From NCBI GenBank assembly GCA_021324435.1, contig JAJPIZ010000028.1:1-64000 (forward strand): 64,000 nucleotides of DNA, given 5' to 3'. The translations under genes and the position numbers were made by a program. The notes beneath the pieces are model-generated. The model searched no databases. It was not told the DNA's origin and saw only the letters and a list, made by a program, of their open reading frames with translations. The DNA is from Anaerolineae bacterium. GTDB taxonomy: Bacteria > Chloroflexota > Anaerolineae > Anaerolineales > Villigracilaceae. Below, in pieces: positions 27,375-36,588 of the stretch (the first letter of the stretch is position 1; the number at the start of each line of letters is the position of its first letter).

Positions 27375-28529
27375 ATGAAAACAAAACGAATCTTAGTTGT
27401 TTGTAGCGTGCTGGTGCTTGCCGCATTAGCCTGCCAAATCGGGACGACGCCCATCACAATCACTCAACCTCCAGTGACCGTCGCCACTCAACCGCCTGTT
27501 TCCGTGGCAGTTCCCAATTCCAACCCCGCGGCGCAACAGGACGCGCTGGTAAATTTATACCAACAGGTCAGCCCGGGCATTGTTGCCATCAAAAATATCA
27601 GCCAGGAATCACTGGGATCGGGCTTCGTGTATGACACCGATGGACACATCATTACCAATTATCATGTGGTGCAGGGCGCAGATAATAATAAAGTCGAAGT
27701 GGATTTCATGTCGGGCTATAAAGTGTACGGAACGGTGATCGGCACCGATCTGGACTCGGATCTGGCAATCATCAAAGTGGATGCGCCCGCCGCCGAACTC
27801 CATCCACTGCCGCTCGGTGATTCATCCCTGCTCAAAGTGGGGCAGACGGTGATCGCGATTGGCAACCCGTTTGGCTTGAATGGGACCATGACCGTTGGCA
27901 TCATCTCCGCCCTTGGCCGTACCCTCGACTCGGAACATGCCACGCCCGGAGGTGGCCAGCCCTTCACAGCCGGCGACATCATCCAGACCGACGCGGCCAT
28001 CAACCCCGGCAATTCAGGTGGCCCGTTATTCAACCTCAACGGCGAAGTGATCGGCATCAATCGCGCCATCCGCACAACCAATTACACAAACACCGGCGAA
28101 CCGGTCAACTCCGGCATCGGCTTCGCGGTTTCGTCGAACATCGTCAAGCGCGTCACGCCCACACTGATCAAAGAAGGGAAATACGATTATCCCTACCTGG
28201 GCATGTCCTCGCTCAGCGACTTGAGCCTGGATCAAATTGAAGCCCTCGGCTTGACCACATACACCGGAGCATATGTCACCTCCGTGGTGCCGAACGGACC
28301 GGCGGATAAAGGCGGACTCAAGGCTGGCGACAAACCCACCAGCATTCAAGGACTCAACGCGGGCGGCGATTTAATTGTGGCCATTGATGGTCACGAGATT
28401 CATCAGTTCGACGAATTGCTGGCTTACCTCATCACCAACAAATCTCCCGGCGATACTGTGGTGCTGACTGTCATCCGCGACGGCCAGAAGCAGGACATTA
28501 CAATCACATTGGGCAAGCGACCGTCGTAA
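27375..28529 (+). CDS. HtrA/DegP-like trypsin-fold serine protease, lipoprotein
   Basis: Surface protease of 384 residues for envelope protein quality control. The signal ends in the lipobox LAALAC (Cys20), so it is membrane-tethered by lipid, unlike soluble DegP. The catalytic triad is His in ITNYHVV, Asp in DSDLAIIK and Ser in NPGNSGGPLF. One PDZ domain follows (about 285-380: GPADKGGLKAGD). AGGAG precedes the ATG. Confidence 0.95.
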   Translation: MKTKRILVVCSVLVLAALACQIGTTPITITQPPVTVATQPPVSVAVPNSNPAAQQDALVNLYQQVSPGIVAIKNISQESLGSGFVYDTDGHIITNYHVVQGADNNKVEVDFMSGYKVYGTVIGTDLDSDLAIIKVDAPAAELHPLPLGDSSLLKVGQTVIAIGNPFGLNGTMTVGIISALGRTLDSEHATPGGGQPFTAGDIIQTDAAINPGNSGGPLFNLNGEVIGINRAIRTTNYTNTGEPVNSGIGFAVSSNIVKRVTPTLIKEGKYDYPYLGMSSLSDLSLDQIEALGLTTYTGAYVTSVVPNGPADKGGLKAGDKPTSIQGLNAGGDLIVAIDGHEIHQFDELLAYLITNKSPGDTVVLTVIRDGQKQDITITLGKRPS

Positions 28530-28530
28530 A

Positions 28531-28572
28531 AACAAAAAATCGGTCGGGATAAAACCCGACCGATTCATTTAA
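28531..28572. terminator. bidirectional terminator
   Basis: Stem AATCGGTCGGG/CCCGACCGATT around 6 bases, A-rich on the left and T-rich on the right, between convergent genes. Confidence 0.85.
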
Positions 28573-29207
28573 CCAAACCTTTCTTCCTTCCACACATCCG
28601 CGCGGTTGTGATAACCGGCCTGTTCCCAGAAGCCGGGTTTATCGCGCGGCATGAATTCCAGCGACCGCAACCACTTGGCGCCTTTCCAAAAATAAGGCGT
28701 CTCTTCCTCGTGGCCGGGAATGAATCCCACTACGCCGCGCAAAGGATAACCATGATCGGGCGTAATCGGCTCGCCATTCAAGTGAGTGGCCATCAGGAAG
28801 TTATCCTGCAAAACAACCTCGAGCGGCAGGTTGACTGTAAACCCATATTCCGCGTGTTGCATCACGTGTGTCGCGCTCGGCTTGATCTTGAAGAAGCCTT
28901 CGTTGACCAGAGTCTTGACCGAGACGCCTTCCCACTCTGTATCGAATTTGCTCCAACGCGTCACGCAGTGGATGTCCATTTTGATCTTGGTGCGCGGCAG
29001 TTTGTTGAACTCATCCCACGACCAGCGCCTCTCCTGCTCCACCTCGCCCCAGACGCGGAAATCCCACGTGGCCGGGTTGAAGTGCGGAACCGGCCCATAA
29101 TGCAAAACGGGAAATTTCAACGTCAAGGACTGACCCGGGGGCAGACGCCCTTCGCTTCGTACGCGTTCCTCTTCCTTGCGGCGATCAAGGCCTTCAAAAC
29201 CAAACAT
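28569..29207 (-). CDS. sulfite-oxidase-fold molybdopterin oxidoreductase (YedY-like)
   Basis: A 212-residue cytosolic-looking enzyme of the sulfite oxidase superfamily. Cys81 in MDIHCVTRWS is the molybdenum ligand; GVSVKTLV, HAEYGFTVNLPLE and the GYPLRGVVG stretch also fit. There is no Tat signal, unlike MsrP/YedY. AGGAG precedes the ATG. No partner heme protein or molybdopterin genes are adjacent; the substrate is unknown. Confidence 0.9.
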   Translation of the reverse strand: MFGFEGLDRRKEEERVRSEGRLPPGQSLTLKFPVLHYGPVPHFNPATWDFRVWGEVEQERRWSWDEFNKLPRTKIKMDIHCVTRWSKFDTEWEGVSVKTLVNEGFFKIKPSATHVMQHAEYGFTVNLPLEVVLQDNFLMATHLNGEPITPDHGYPLRGVVGFIPGHEEETPYFWKGAKWLRSLEFMPRDKPGFWEQAGYHNRADVWKEERFG

Positions 29208-29378
29208 AATTTCGACTCCTGTCCATAATTATAAACGAATGCACAGCATAGACTCGCCGTCTGCGCGGCTTGTTACCCTGTGAACATAATAGAGCGATTA
29301 GAAATATCCCTCCATCTTCCCATTGGCATTCCACTGAAAAGAAATTTATAATTTGCCCAATTCAAAAGCGGAGGCCTT

Positions 29379-31298
29379 ATGCCGTCATCCAAACCGACTT
29401 TGCGAGAACGTCTTAGTTATCAGTTCGACAATCTCATGTCCAAGGGGACATTCGCCCTTATCGCAGGGCTTTTCCTGACATCCATCACCATCATCCTGCT
29501 TGCCGCCGCCATCATTCGCCTTGGAGGGTTGATCACGGCTCCCGAAGGCAGTACCCAGCCGATGTCGTTTGGCGAGGCGGCCTGGGAGAGTCTGATGCGC
29601 ACGCTGGATTCCGGGACGATGGGCGGCGACACAGGCATGGGCTTCCGTCTCATCATGTTGTTCGTCACCCTCGGCGGTGTCTTTGTGGTCAGCACGTTGA
29701 TCGGTGTGCTGAGCAACGGCATCGAAGACCAAATGGACCGTCTGCGCAAGGGCCGCTCACGCGTTCTGGAAAGCGATCACACCGTGATTCTGGGATGGTC
29801 GCCACAGGTTTTTACCATCATCTCCGAATTGGTGGAGGCCAACAAGAATCGCAAAAGCGGCGCAGTAATCGCCATTCTCGCGGATGAAGACAAGGTCAAG
29901 ATGGAGGATGAAATCCGCGAGCGCATCCCCGATATGCAGAACACAAAAGTGATCTGCCGTTCGGGCAGTCCCATTGACCCGACCGATATCGAAATCGTCA
30001 GCCCGCATACGGCGCGTTCCATCTTCGTTTTACCGCAAAGCAAAGACCCCGACGCGCATGTCATCAAATGTGTGCTGGCCCTGACCAACAATCCCAATCG
30101 GCGCGAAGAGGCGTATCACATCGTGACGCAGGTCCGCAACCCAAAAAATCTGGAAGTGCTCAAGATGGTCGGACAGAAGGATCGCGTCCAGCCGATCCTA
30201 TCCAGCGACCTGATCGCCCGCATCGTGGCGCAAACCTCGCGTCAATCCGGACTTTCGGTCGTGTATACCGAACTGATGAATTTCGGCGGCGATGAAATTT
30301 ACTTCGTGGACGCGCCTGCTTCACTGATCGGCAAAACGTACGGCGATTCTCTTTTGGCTTTTGAAAATTCTTCCGTGATCGGAATCGAACGCGCCGATGG
30401 AACCATCCTGATGAACCCACCAATGGAAACCGACATCCGCGCTGGAGACCGAATCTTTGCCATCTCGGAAGATGATGACACCGTTGTGCTCTCCGGCATG
30501 TCCACTATTCCAATTGACGAAAAAGCTATACGCTCCGCCGGCAAAGCGCGCAAACCCGGCCCGGAAAAATGTCTCATCCTCGGCTGGAATCGTTCGGGCA
30601 CAACCATTGTCTGCGAATTGGACAACTATGTGCCCAAAGGTTCGCAGGTGACGGTTGTGTCCGATGTGTTCAATGTTGAGAAGCAAATCCGCGATCACTG
30701 CGGGCGGCTATCGAACCAAAAAGTGACCGTGATCGAAGATGATACGACCGACCGCACGTTGTTGGAAAAAATCAATGCCCCCGATTACGATCATGTCATT
30801 GTGCTGGCCTACAGCACCCTCGAGCCGCAGGAAGCAGATGCAAAGACTCTCGTTACGCTTCTTCACTTGCGCGATATCGCGGTGCGTGATGAAACGCCGT
30901 TCTCCATCGTCAGCGAGATGCTCGATCTGCGCAACCGTGAACTGGCAGAGGTCGCGGGCGTGGACGATTTCATCGTCAGCGAACACTTGATCAGCTTGAT
31001 GATGACACAACTTTCGGAGAATGCCGATTTGTTTGCAGTCTTCAGCGACATCTTCGACCCGGAAGGCTCGGAGATTTATCTCAAGCCGGTCAGCGATTAC
31101 GTGGCGACCGGTCAGGCCGTGAATTTTTATACGGTAACGGAGGCCGCTAAACGTCGAGGCGAGACCGCTATTGGTTATCGTCTCATGAGTCAATCAGATG
31201 ACGCAGAAAAATTCTACGGCGTGCATACCAATCCAAAGAAATCAGAGACGGTCACGTTCGCGCCGGAGGATAAGATCATCGTCATTGCAGAGAACTAG
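29379..31298 (+). CDS. CASTOR/POLLUX-like ion channel with RCK domains
   Basis: A 639-residue protein. Two N-terminal membrane helices (about 23-48 and 87-108) with a re-entrant segment between (MRTLDSGTMGGDTG) are followed by two RCK/TrkA-N-like Rossmann modules (about 130-300 and 395-560; HTVILGWSPQVFTII and KCLILGWNRSGTTIV). This is the layout of plant CASTOR/POLLUX/DMI1 channels and their bacterial relatives. Ion selectivity cannot be read off. GGAGG precedes the ATG. It is followed by the SPFH gene about 100 bases on. Confidence 0.88.
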   Translation: MPSSKPTLRERLSYQFDNLMSKGTFALIAGLFLTSITIILLAAAIIRLGGLITAPEGSTQPMSFGEAAWESLMRTLDSGTMGGDTGMGFRLIMLFVTLGGVFVVSTLIGVLSNGIEDQMDRLRKGRSRVLESDHTVILGWSPQVFTIISELVEANKNRKSGAVIAILADEDKVKMEDEIRERIPDMQNTKVICRSGSPIDPTDIEIVSPHTARSIFVLPQSKDPDAHVIKCVLALTNNPNRREEAYHIVTQVRNPKNLEVLKMVGQKDRVQPILSSDLIARIVAQTSRQSGLSVVYTELMNFGGDEIYFVDAPASLIGKTYGDSLLAFENSSVIGIERADGTILMNPPMETDIRAGDRIFAISEDDDTVVLSGMSTIPIDEKAIRSAGKARKPGPEKCLILGWNRSGTTIVCELDNYVPKGSQVTVVSDVFNVEKQIRDHCGRLSNQKVTVIEDDTTDRTLLEKINAPDYDHVIVLAYSTLEPQEADAKTLVTLLHLRDIAVRDETPFSIVSEMLDLRNRELAEVAGVDDFIVSEHLISLMMTQLSENADLFAVFSDIFDPEGSEIYLKPVSDYVATGQAVNFYTVTEAAKRRGETAIGYRLMSQSDDAEKFYGVHTNPKKSETVTFAPEDKIIVIAEN

Positions 31299-31399
31299 AC
31301 ATCAAGACATGGCTGGACTTGTTTACTTCCGGCCATTCTTTTTGCAACCCTGAAATTTGGGGAAACGTATACCTACGCGGTAGAAGAAACGGAGGAAGA

Positions 31400-33382
31400 A
31401 TGTTTGGTTTTTTGATTCTTGCAGGTACAGTGCTCGGTGTAATTTTGATACTGGTCGCACTTTCCGGTATCCGCGTGATACCCAACACACGGATCGCGAT
31501 CGTCGAAAAGCGATTCAGTTTCAAAGGCTCGGTAAAAACCGGCTTCATCGCACTAAACGGCGAGGCTGGCTTCCAGCCGAATGTGTTGCGCGGCGGCCTG
31601 CATTACCTGATGCCAATCCAATATGTGGTACACATGGCTTCGCTGGTCACCATCCCGCAGGGCAAGATTGGTTATGTCTTCGCGCGTGATGGCAAACAAC
31701 TGGAGGCAACCCAGGCTTTGGCCTCCAACGTTACAGCGGATGATTTTCAGGACGCGGCGGCGTTCTTAAAGAACGGCGGTCAACGCGGACCTCAACGCCG
31801 GATTCTGCGCGAAGGGACGTATGCCATCAACCTGGTGCAGTTCATCGTGTTGACCGATGAGCGCGTCTACTCTCTGCCTCTCAGCCGTGAAGATGCAGAC
31901 ATGATTCAGAAAATGGCCGCTGTCATTTCGGAGCGCGGCGGGTTCCGCCCGATCATCATCAAGGACACGGACGACAAGATCGGTATTGTGACCGTGCATG
32001 ATGGCCCTTCACTGCGTCAAGGGGAGATCATCGCGCCGATCGTCGGCGATGACACGACCAGTGTCGAAACATATCACAACAACTTCCAGGACCCGGATCG
32101 CTTTCTCAAAGCGGGCGGTTTCCGCGGCCGCCAGTTGCAAGTGCTGGTCGAGGGCACGTATTACATCAACCGTCTGTTTGCGACCATCGAGATGATTCAG
32201 AAAACGATCATCGAAGTGGGTAATGTGGGCGTGGTCGTGTCTTATACAGGTGAGGCAGGCGAAGACCTTTCAGGCGTGGAATATCGCCATGGTGAATTGG
32301 TGGCGCGCGGCAAGCGCGGCGTCTGGGAAGAGGCGCTTTTGCCCGGCAAGTATCCATTCAACACCTACGCGGGCAAGGTCATCCCGGTGCCCACCACCAA
32401 TTTCATCTTGAAGTGGATTCGCAACGAGACCGGCGCGCATCACTTCGATGAAAATCTGACTGAAGTCTCACTGATCACGAAGGACGCATTCGAACCGTCG
32501 CTACCGCTTTCGGTCGTCGTGCACATTGACTACAAAAAGGCACCGCTGGTGATTCAACGCTTCGGCGACATCAAGAAACTCGTCGAGCAAACTCTTGACC
32601 CGATGGTGGCGGCATACTTTAAGAACGTCGGCCAGACGCGGACATTGATCCAACTCTTGCAGGAACGAAGCGCAATCCAGCAAGTTGCCAGCCAGGAGAT
32701 GAAGGAAAAGTTCGCGCACTACAACCTCGAACTGGAAGAAGTGTTGATCGGCACACCTTCCTCGCCCACGGAAGATCATCAGATCGAAACGATTTTGACT
32801 CAGTTGCGCTCGCGTCAGATCGCGACCGAACAAGTGGAGACCTATGCCCGCCAGCAAAATGCGGCGGTGCAGGAACGTCAACTACGCGAGGCCGAAGCCC
32901 GCGCTCAAATGCAGACCGGTATCACGCAATCTGAGTTGAACATTGACATTCAATCCAACCAGGGCAAAGCCGAATATCAACGCTCGATTCAACAGGCTTC
33001 GCAAATCCGCGCGCTGGCCGAGGCGGAGGCAGAACGAGTTGCCCGTGTAGGTATCGCTCAAGCCCTCGCGACCGAAGAACAGGTCCGCGCTTATGGCGGG
33101 CCGCAGTTCCAGGTCACGCAACAGGTGCTCAATCGGTTCGCCGAAGCCATTCAACAATCCGGCGTGGACGTCGTGCCGCGCGTGATCGTCGGCGGCGAGA
33201 AAGATGGGACGACCGGCAACATCATGGAAGCCCTGCTCGCCATGTTGCTCTCTGAACGATTCGGCGCGCTCGCCGAGAATGTGCAAGGTCAGCGCTCGCC
33301 GGAGGCTGAAAAACTTCGATCCGAAATTCGCCAGAAGATGATGGGCGAAGGCAAGCCGGACGATAAGACAAAAAAGAAATAA
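31400..33382 (+). CDS. SPFH/flotillin-like membrane scaffold protein
   Basis: A 660-residue protein with one N-terminal membrane helix (FLILAGTVLGVILILVAL), an SPFH/band-7 region, and a long Ala/Gln/Glu/Arg-rich coiled coil (about 480-580). An internal duplication is visible: FLKNGGQRGPQRRILREGTY near 145 and FLKAGGFRGRQLQVLVEGTY near 255 align well. The C-terminus is Lys-rich. GGAGGA precedes the ATG. Flotillin-like proteins organise membrane domains; a link to the adjacent channel is inference from position. Confidence 0.85.
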   Translation: MFGFLILAGTVLGVILILVALSGIRVIPNTRIAIVEKRFSFKGSVKTGFIALNGEAGFQPNVLRGGLHYLMPIQYVVHMASLVTIPQGKIGYVFARDGKQLEATQALASNVTADDFQDAAAFLKNGGQRGPQRRILREGTYAINLVQFIVLTDERVYSLPLSREDADMIQKMAAVISERGGFRPIIIKDTDDKIGIVTVHDGPSLRQGEIIAPIVGDDTTSVETYHNNFQDPDRFLKAGGFRGRQLQVLVEGTYYINRLFATIEMIQKTIIEVGNVGVVVSYTGEAGEDLSGVEYRHGELVARGKRGVWEEALLPGKYPFNTYAGKVIPVPTTNFILKWIRNETGAHHFDENLTEVSLITKDAFEPSLPLSVVVHIDYKKAPLVIQRFGDIKKLVEQTLDPMVAAYFKNVGQTRTLIQLLQERSAIQQVASQEMKEKFAHYNLELEEVLIGTPSSPTEDHQIETILTQLRSRQIATEQVETYARQQNAAVQERQLREAEARAQMQTGITQSELNIDIQSNQGKAEYQRSIQQASQIRALAEAEAERVARVGIAQALATEEQVRAYGGPQFQVTQQVLNRFAEAIQQSGVDVVPRVIVGGEKDGTTGNIMEALLAMLLSERFGALAENVQGQRSPEAEKLRSEIRQKMMGEGKPDDKTKKK

Positions 33383-33386
33383 CAGA

Positions 33387-33418
33387 TGGGCGACCCAATT
33401 GGGTCGCCCAGATTTTTT
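33387..33418 (+). terminator. palindromic terminator after the SPFH gene
   Basis: Perfect 24-base palindrome (arm TGGGCGACCCAA at 33387-33398) followed by T-run 33413-33418. Confidence 0.88.
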
Positions 33419-33486
33419 AATTCCCGGTTGAAATCGAGCTCTGTTTCATCTATACTTGGATGAGACTCTCGACAAAGGAGCGCGCC

Positions 33487-34641
33487 ATGGGAAAGAACCT
33501 CAGTTTGTTCCAAAAAAGAGAAGAACTCGTGCAACAAATGGAAGGTTATCGCGCACTGCCCGAGTACGTTTTGGATGGCGTTGGCGCAATTCTCCAGTTC
33601 CTGTTCGATCCTCGAAACGCGAGAGCGCGCAAAACATTCCTGCCTGCAGACGCTTCGACTCAGGAGATTAACAATTTTCCTTCGTATTGGCTGAACGGCA
33701 TCGCAATCGCCTTGTTCACTTTCCTGATTGGCTGGGCCATCGCGGCATTCAACGGACGCTTCTTTTCTCCCGATGAATACAAGTTGACTCTGTGGGCCGT
33801 TGTCACCGGAGCGCTGGCGCTGATTGCCAACAAGGTCAATATCCGCGCCTTCCTCAACACATTTCGCATCTCCTGCGCGGACAAGATGCTACGCGTGGCC
33901 GATATTGATAATTTGGAAAACTGGCTGGCCGGGAATTTCAACGCATGGAAACCGCTTCTTTCCGGACTTTTGATCGGACCTCTGCTCGGACGGATCCTTT
34001 ACACCAGTTGGCTTGCCAATCATCCACTGGCCGTCTTTCATGCGGGCCCGTTCGTGACCCTTGCTTTGTCCTGCATCCAGGCCGTTTGGGTCGGATATTA
34101 TCTCTATCCTTTCTATGTTGCCTTTCCCTCGCGCTTGAATCGTTATCACTTTGATTTATACACGACCGATCCGAGCAGTTCCGAGGTGGTGGGTCGGCTT
34201 TCGCGATTGCTCACCTTCATCCTCTATGTGACCATGGGATATATCGTCTGGCTGACAATTGGCCTGACGTACGTGGATGTGCTCACTGCCGAAACGCCCA
34301 CACCGGGCCTGATCTTCTCTGTCTTCGTCTGGGCGCCGACCGTGATCTTGTATGCGGCGGGCCAGTTTCATCTCTCGGATGTGATCACGCGCGCTAAATG
34401 GAAGATACTCAACGAAGTGCAGACCAAGGTCGAGGAGCTATACAAGGAAAAGAAAATTCCCGACAAGGAAACATTGGATCGTATCAACAAGCTGATGGAT
34501 TACCACGACCGCATCAAAGGCACACCTAATTCAGCATTGAACTTTCGAGCCAGCCTGAACTTCCTCAATTCACTGTTATTGCCCATTCTGGCTTTTGTAA
34601 TCGCCAATCTCAAAGAAGTGCTTGGATTCTTCAGACAATAA
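33487..34641 (+). CDS. membrane protein of unknown function
   Basis: A 384-residue protein starting after AAAGGAG. Six or so hydrophobic segments (about 70-92, 100-118, 155-175, 190-212, 240-262, 275-295), a charged amphipathic stretch (KVEELYKEKKIPDKETLD) and a final helix. No family recognised. It lies downstream of the channel and SPFH genes but behind its own terminator-flanked unit. Confidence 0.75.
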   Translation: MGKNLSLFQKREELVQQMEGYRALPEYVLDGVGAILQFLFDPRNARARKTFLPADASTQEINNFPSYWLNGIAIALFTFLIGWAIAAFNGRFFSPDEYKLTLWAVVTGALALIANKVNIRAFLNTFRISCADKMLRVADIDNLENWLAGNFNAWKPLLSGLLIGPLLGRILYTSWLANHPLAVFHAGPFVTLALSCIQAVWVGYYLYPFYVAFPSRLNRYHFDLYTTDPSSSEVVGRLSRLLTFILYVTMGYIVWLTIGLTYVDVLTAETPTPGLIFSVFVWAPTVILYAAGQFHLSDVITRAKWKILNEVQTKVEELYKEKKIPDKETLDRINKLMDYHDRIKGTPNSALNFRASLNFLNSLLLPILAFVIANLKEVLGFFRQ

Positions 34642-34656
34642 GTTGAATCTCCATCA

Positions 34657-34689
34657 AAAGGCGACCCGATTGGGTCGTCTTGATTTTTA
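34657..34689. terminator. bidirectional terminator
   Basis: Hairpin GGCGACCC/GGGTCGTC around GATT with A-run before and T-run after, between convergent genes. Its arms share GCGACCC/GGGTCG with the palindrome at 33387. Confidence 0.8.
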
Positions 34690-35472
34690 TATTGCGATTA
34701 CCTCAATCCCGTTTTTTGCCAGAGCCTCTCGCACCGATTTTGCGTTTTGCGCGGCGTGGAGGTTGTCGCCATGCAAACATAACGTATCCACCTTCACGCG
34801 ACGGCCTGAAAAATCAATTCCATTTTTGGCGAGATTAACCGCGTGCGCCGCGATTTCCTCCGGTGACTCGATGATGGCATTCGGCTGTTTGCCGTCTCGC
34901 ACCGGCGTGCCGCCGTTGCTCGCGGCACGGACGGTGCGCGAGACCAGTGTTCCATCCGAATTGTAATTGCGGTCGGGGAAGCCTTCATTCGCCACGCGCA
35001 GACCCAACTCCACCCCCGCCTCAATCAGACTTGAACCGGCCAGCCCGACCAAAATCAAATCTGCACTGAAGGCTTTCACCGCGCGGGCGATGGCGCCAGC
35101 CAAAACTTTATCCTCCGCGGCTTGATTATAGAGCGCGCCATGCGGCTTGATATGTCGCAATTCCACGCCTTCGGCCTTCGCAAACGCGGCCAGCGCGCCG
35201 ATTTGATACAACACAAGCGCTTCGACTTCCTCCGCGGAAAGATTCATCTCGCGCCGACCGAAGCCCTGCAAATCCGGCCAGCTCGGGTGCGCGCCAACTG
35301 CCACGCTATATTTTTTCGCAAGTCGTATCGTTTTTTGCATCACAAGCGGATCGCCCGCGTGGAATCCACAGGCGATGTTGACAGACGTGATGAACGGCAT
35401 GACGGCTTCATCATCGCCAAGTTTGTATCGCCCAAAACTTTCACCCATGTCGCAGTTGAGATCAATTTTCAT
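34687..35472 (-). CDS. pxpA: 5-oxoprolinase subunit A (LamB/YcsF family)
   Basis: A 261-residue protein that with PxpB and PxpC hydrolyses 5-oxo-L-proline to glutamate using ATP. IDLNCDMGESFG at the start, ACGFHAGDP, VGAHPSWPDLQGFGRR and RHIKPHGALYN are hallmark motifs with metal-site His residues. I use the ATG before KIDLNCD; an in-frame ATG 18 bases upstream is also possible. It is the last gene of the pxpB-pxpC-pxpA set, separated from pxpC by a 162-base repeat-bearing gap. Confidence 0.95.
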   Translation of the reverse strand: MKIDLNCDMGESFGRYKLGDDEAVMPFITSVNIACGFHAGDPLVMQKTIRLAKKYSVAVGAHPSWPDLQGFGRREMNLSAEEVEALVLYQIGALAAFAKAEGVELRHIKPHGALYNQAAEDKVLAGAIARAVKAFSADLILVGLAGSSLIEAGVELGLRVANEGFPDRNYNSDGTLVSRTVRAASNGGTPVRDGKQPNAIIESPEEIAAHAVNLAKNGIDFSGRRVKVDTLCLHGDNLHAAQNAKSVREALAKNGIEVIAI

Positions 35473-35550
35473 TTTCACCAAACTTCCCATATAGGATGCT
35501 GACGAGCGCGGATCTTTAAATTTTTTCGCGTTGATCTGCGTCCAAAAATC

Positions 35551-35628
35551 TTTAACGCAAAGCCGCCAAGACGCTAAGATTCCTTTTTTCTCTTTGCGAC
35601 TCTATGTCTCTGCGTTAAATCTTTGAGT
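35551..35628. repeat. AACGCAAAG...CTTTGCGAC...GCGTTAAA intergenic dyad
   Basis: TTTAACGCAAAGCCGCCAAG on the left pairs with CTCTTTGCGACTC and TCTGCGTTAAA on the right. It splits pxpC from pxpA. Same style as the copy at 9530. Confidence 0.6.
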
Positions 35629-35634
35629 TATTCA

Positions 35635-36588
35635 TCAAGTCTCATTTGATTCTACAACACCATTTTTTATCTTCCGCATCAACGCCCGATATTTCTCCTG
35701 CGCGGTTTCAACCGTTGTCTCGCGAAAGCGGACAGAATCTTTCCCGGGCGTGCATTGCGCCAGCAACGGCAAATCCGCGCTGACAACCGATGCAATCTTT
35801 GGATACCCGCCTGCCGTCGCGCAATCGGCCATCATCGCAATCGGCTGGCCATCCGCCGGGACCTGGATCGCGCCCATTGTCATGCCTTCGGAAGTCAAGT
35901 CCGCGCCGCCCATGGGACTCAAACGCGGTCCTTCGAGCCTGTATCCCATTCTATCGGATGAAAGACTGACTTTGTATGAACTCGATAAAAACGTCCGAAT
36001 ACTCTCCTCATCGAAACGATCTTTCTGCGGACCGAGAATCACATCCACAATTGGATTCTCACGATAAACAGGGCGAGCGTCTTGAATCAAAGTTCGCGCC
36101 GCCAGTTCGTCGAGTGAGCGTGAAGGCTTTCCGCCTCGCAGAACATCACCGACTTGCAATAATCGTCCGTCGAGTCCGCCAAAATTCCCGCGCAAATAAG
36201 TGGAGCGCGAATCAAGCACAGGCTCAACTTCGATCCCGCCCGCGACAGCGAGGTAGCCCCACATTCCAAATCCATTTCTTCGCAATCGAATTTTCCATCC
36301 AGCGCGCACAAAACAGGAATCCCAAAGCGGAAAATCCCAGATATAAACAGATAAAGAAAATCCCGCGCCCGCCGCGGCGATGACACAATCCTGAAGCGCG
36401 GTCAATTCAATTTCGCCCGCGCCGATTTCAATCGCGGCCGCGTTGGGCAGATTTCCAACCAATCGATTCGCGGCATGAAACGCAAACGAGTCCATCGGTC
36501 CCGAAGCAGGCACGCCGAACCGCCGCCAGCCTGTGCGGCCCACGTCCTGAATCGTCGCGAGTCCGCTTACATCCAAAACTTCAAGCAT
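35635..36588 (-). CDS. pxpC: 5-oxoprolinase subunit C (biotin-dependent carboxyltransferase family)
   Basis: A 317-residue protein with the KipA/PxpC fold. Early signature GRTGWRRFGVPASGPMD, the middle GYLAVAGGIEVEP and SRSTYLRGNFGGLDGR, and late GAIQVPADGQP are typical. Its ATG lies 8 bases inside the end of pxpB, so the two are translationally coupled; GAGG precedes it. Confidence 0.95.
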   Translation of the reverse strand: MLEVLDVSGLATIQDVGRTGWRRFGVPASGPMDSFAFHAANRLVGNLPNAAAIEIGAGEIELTALQDCVIAAAGAGFSLSVYIWDFPLWDSCFVRAGWKIRLRRNGFGMWGYLAVAGGIEVEPVLDSRSTYLRGNFGGLDGRLLQVGDVLRGGKPSRSLDELAARTLIQDARPVYRENPIVDVILGPQKDRFDEESIRTFLSSSYKVSLSSDRMGYRLEGPRLSPMGGADLTSEGMTMGAIQVPADGQPIAMMADCATAGGYPKIASVVSADLPLLAQCTPGKDSVRFRETTVETAQEKYRALMRKIKNGVVESNET

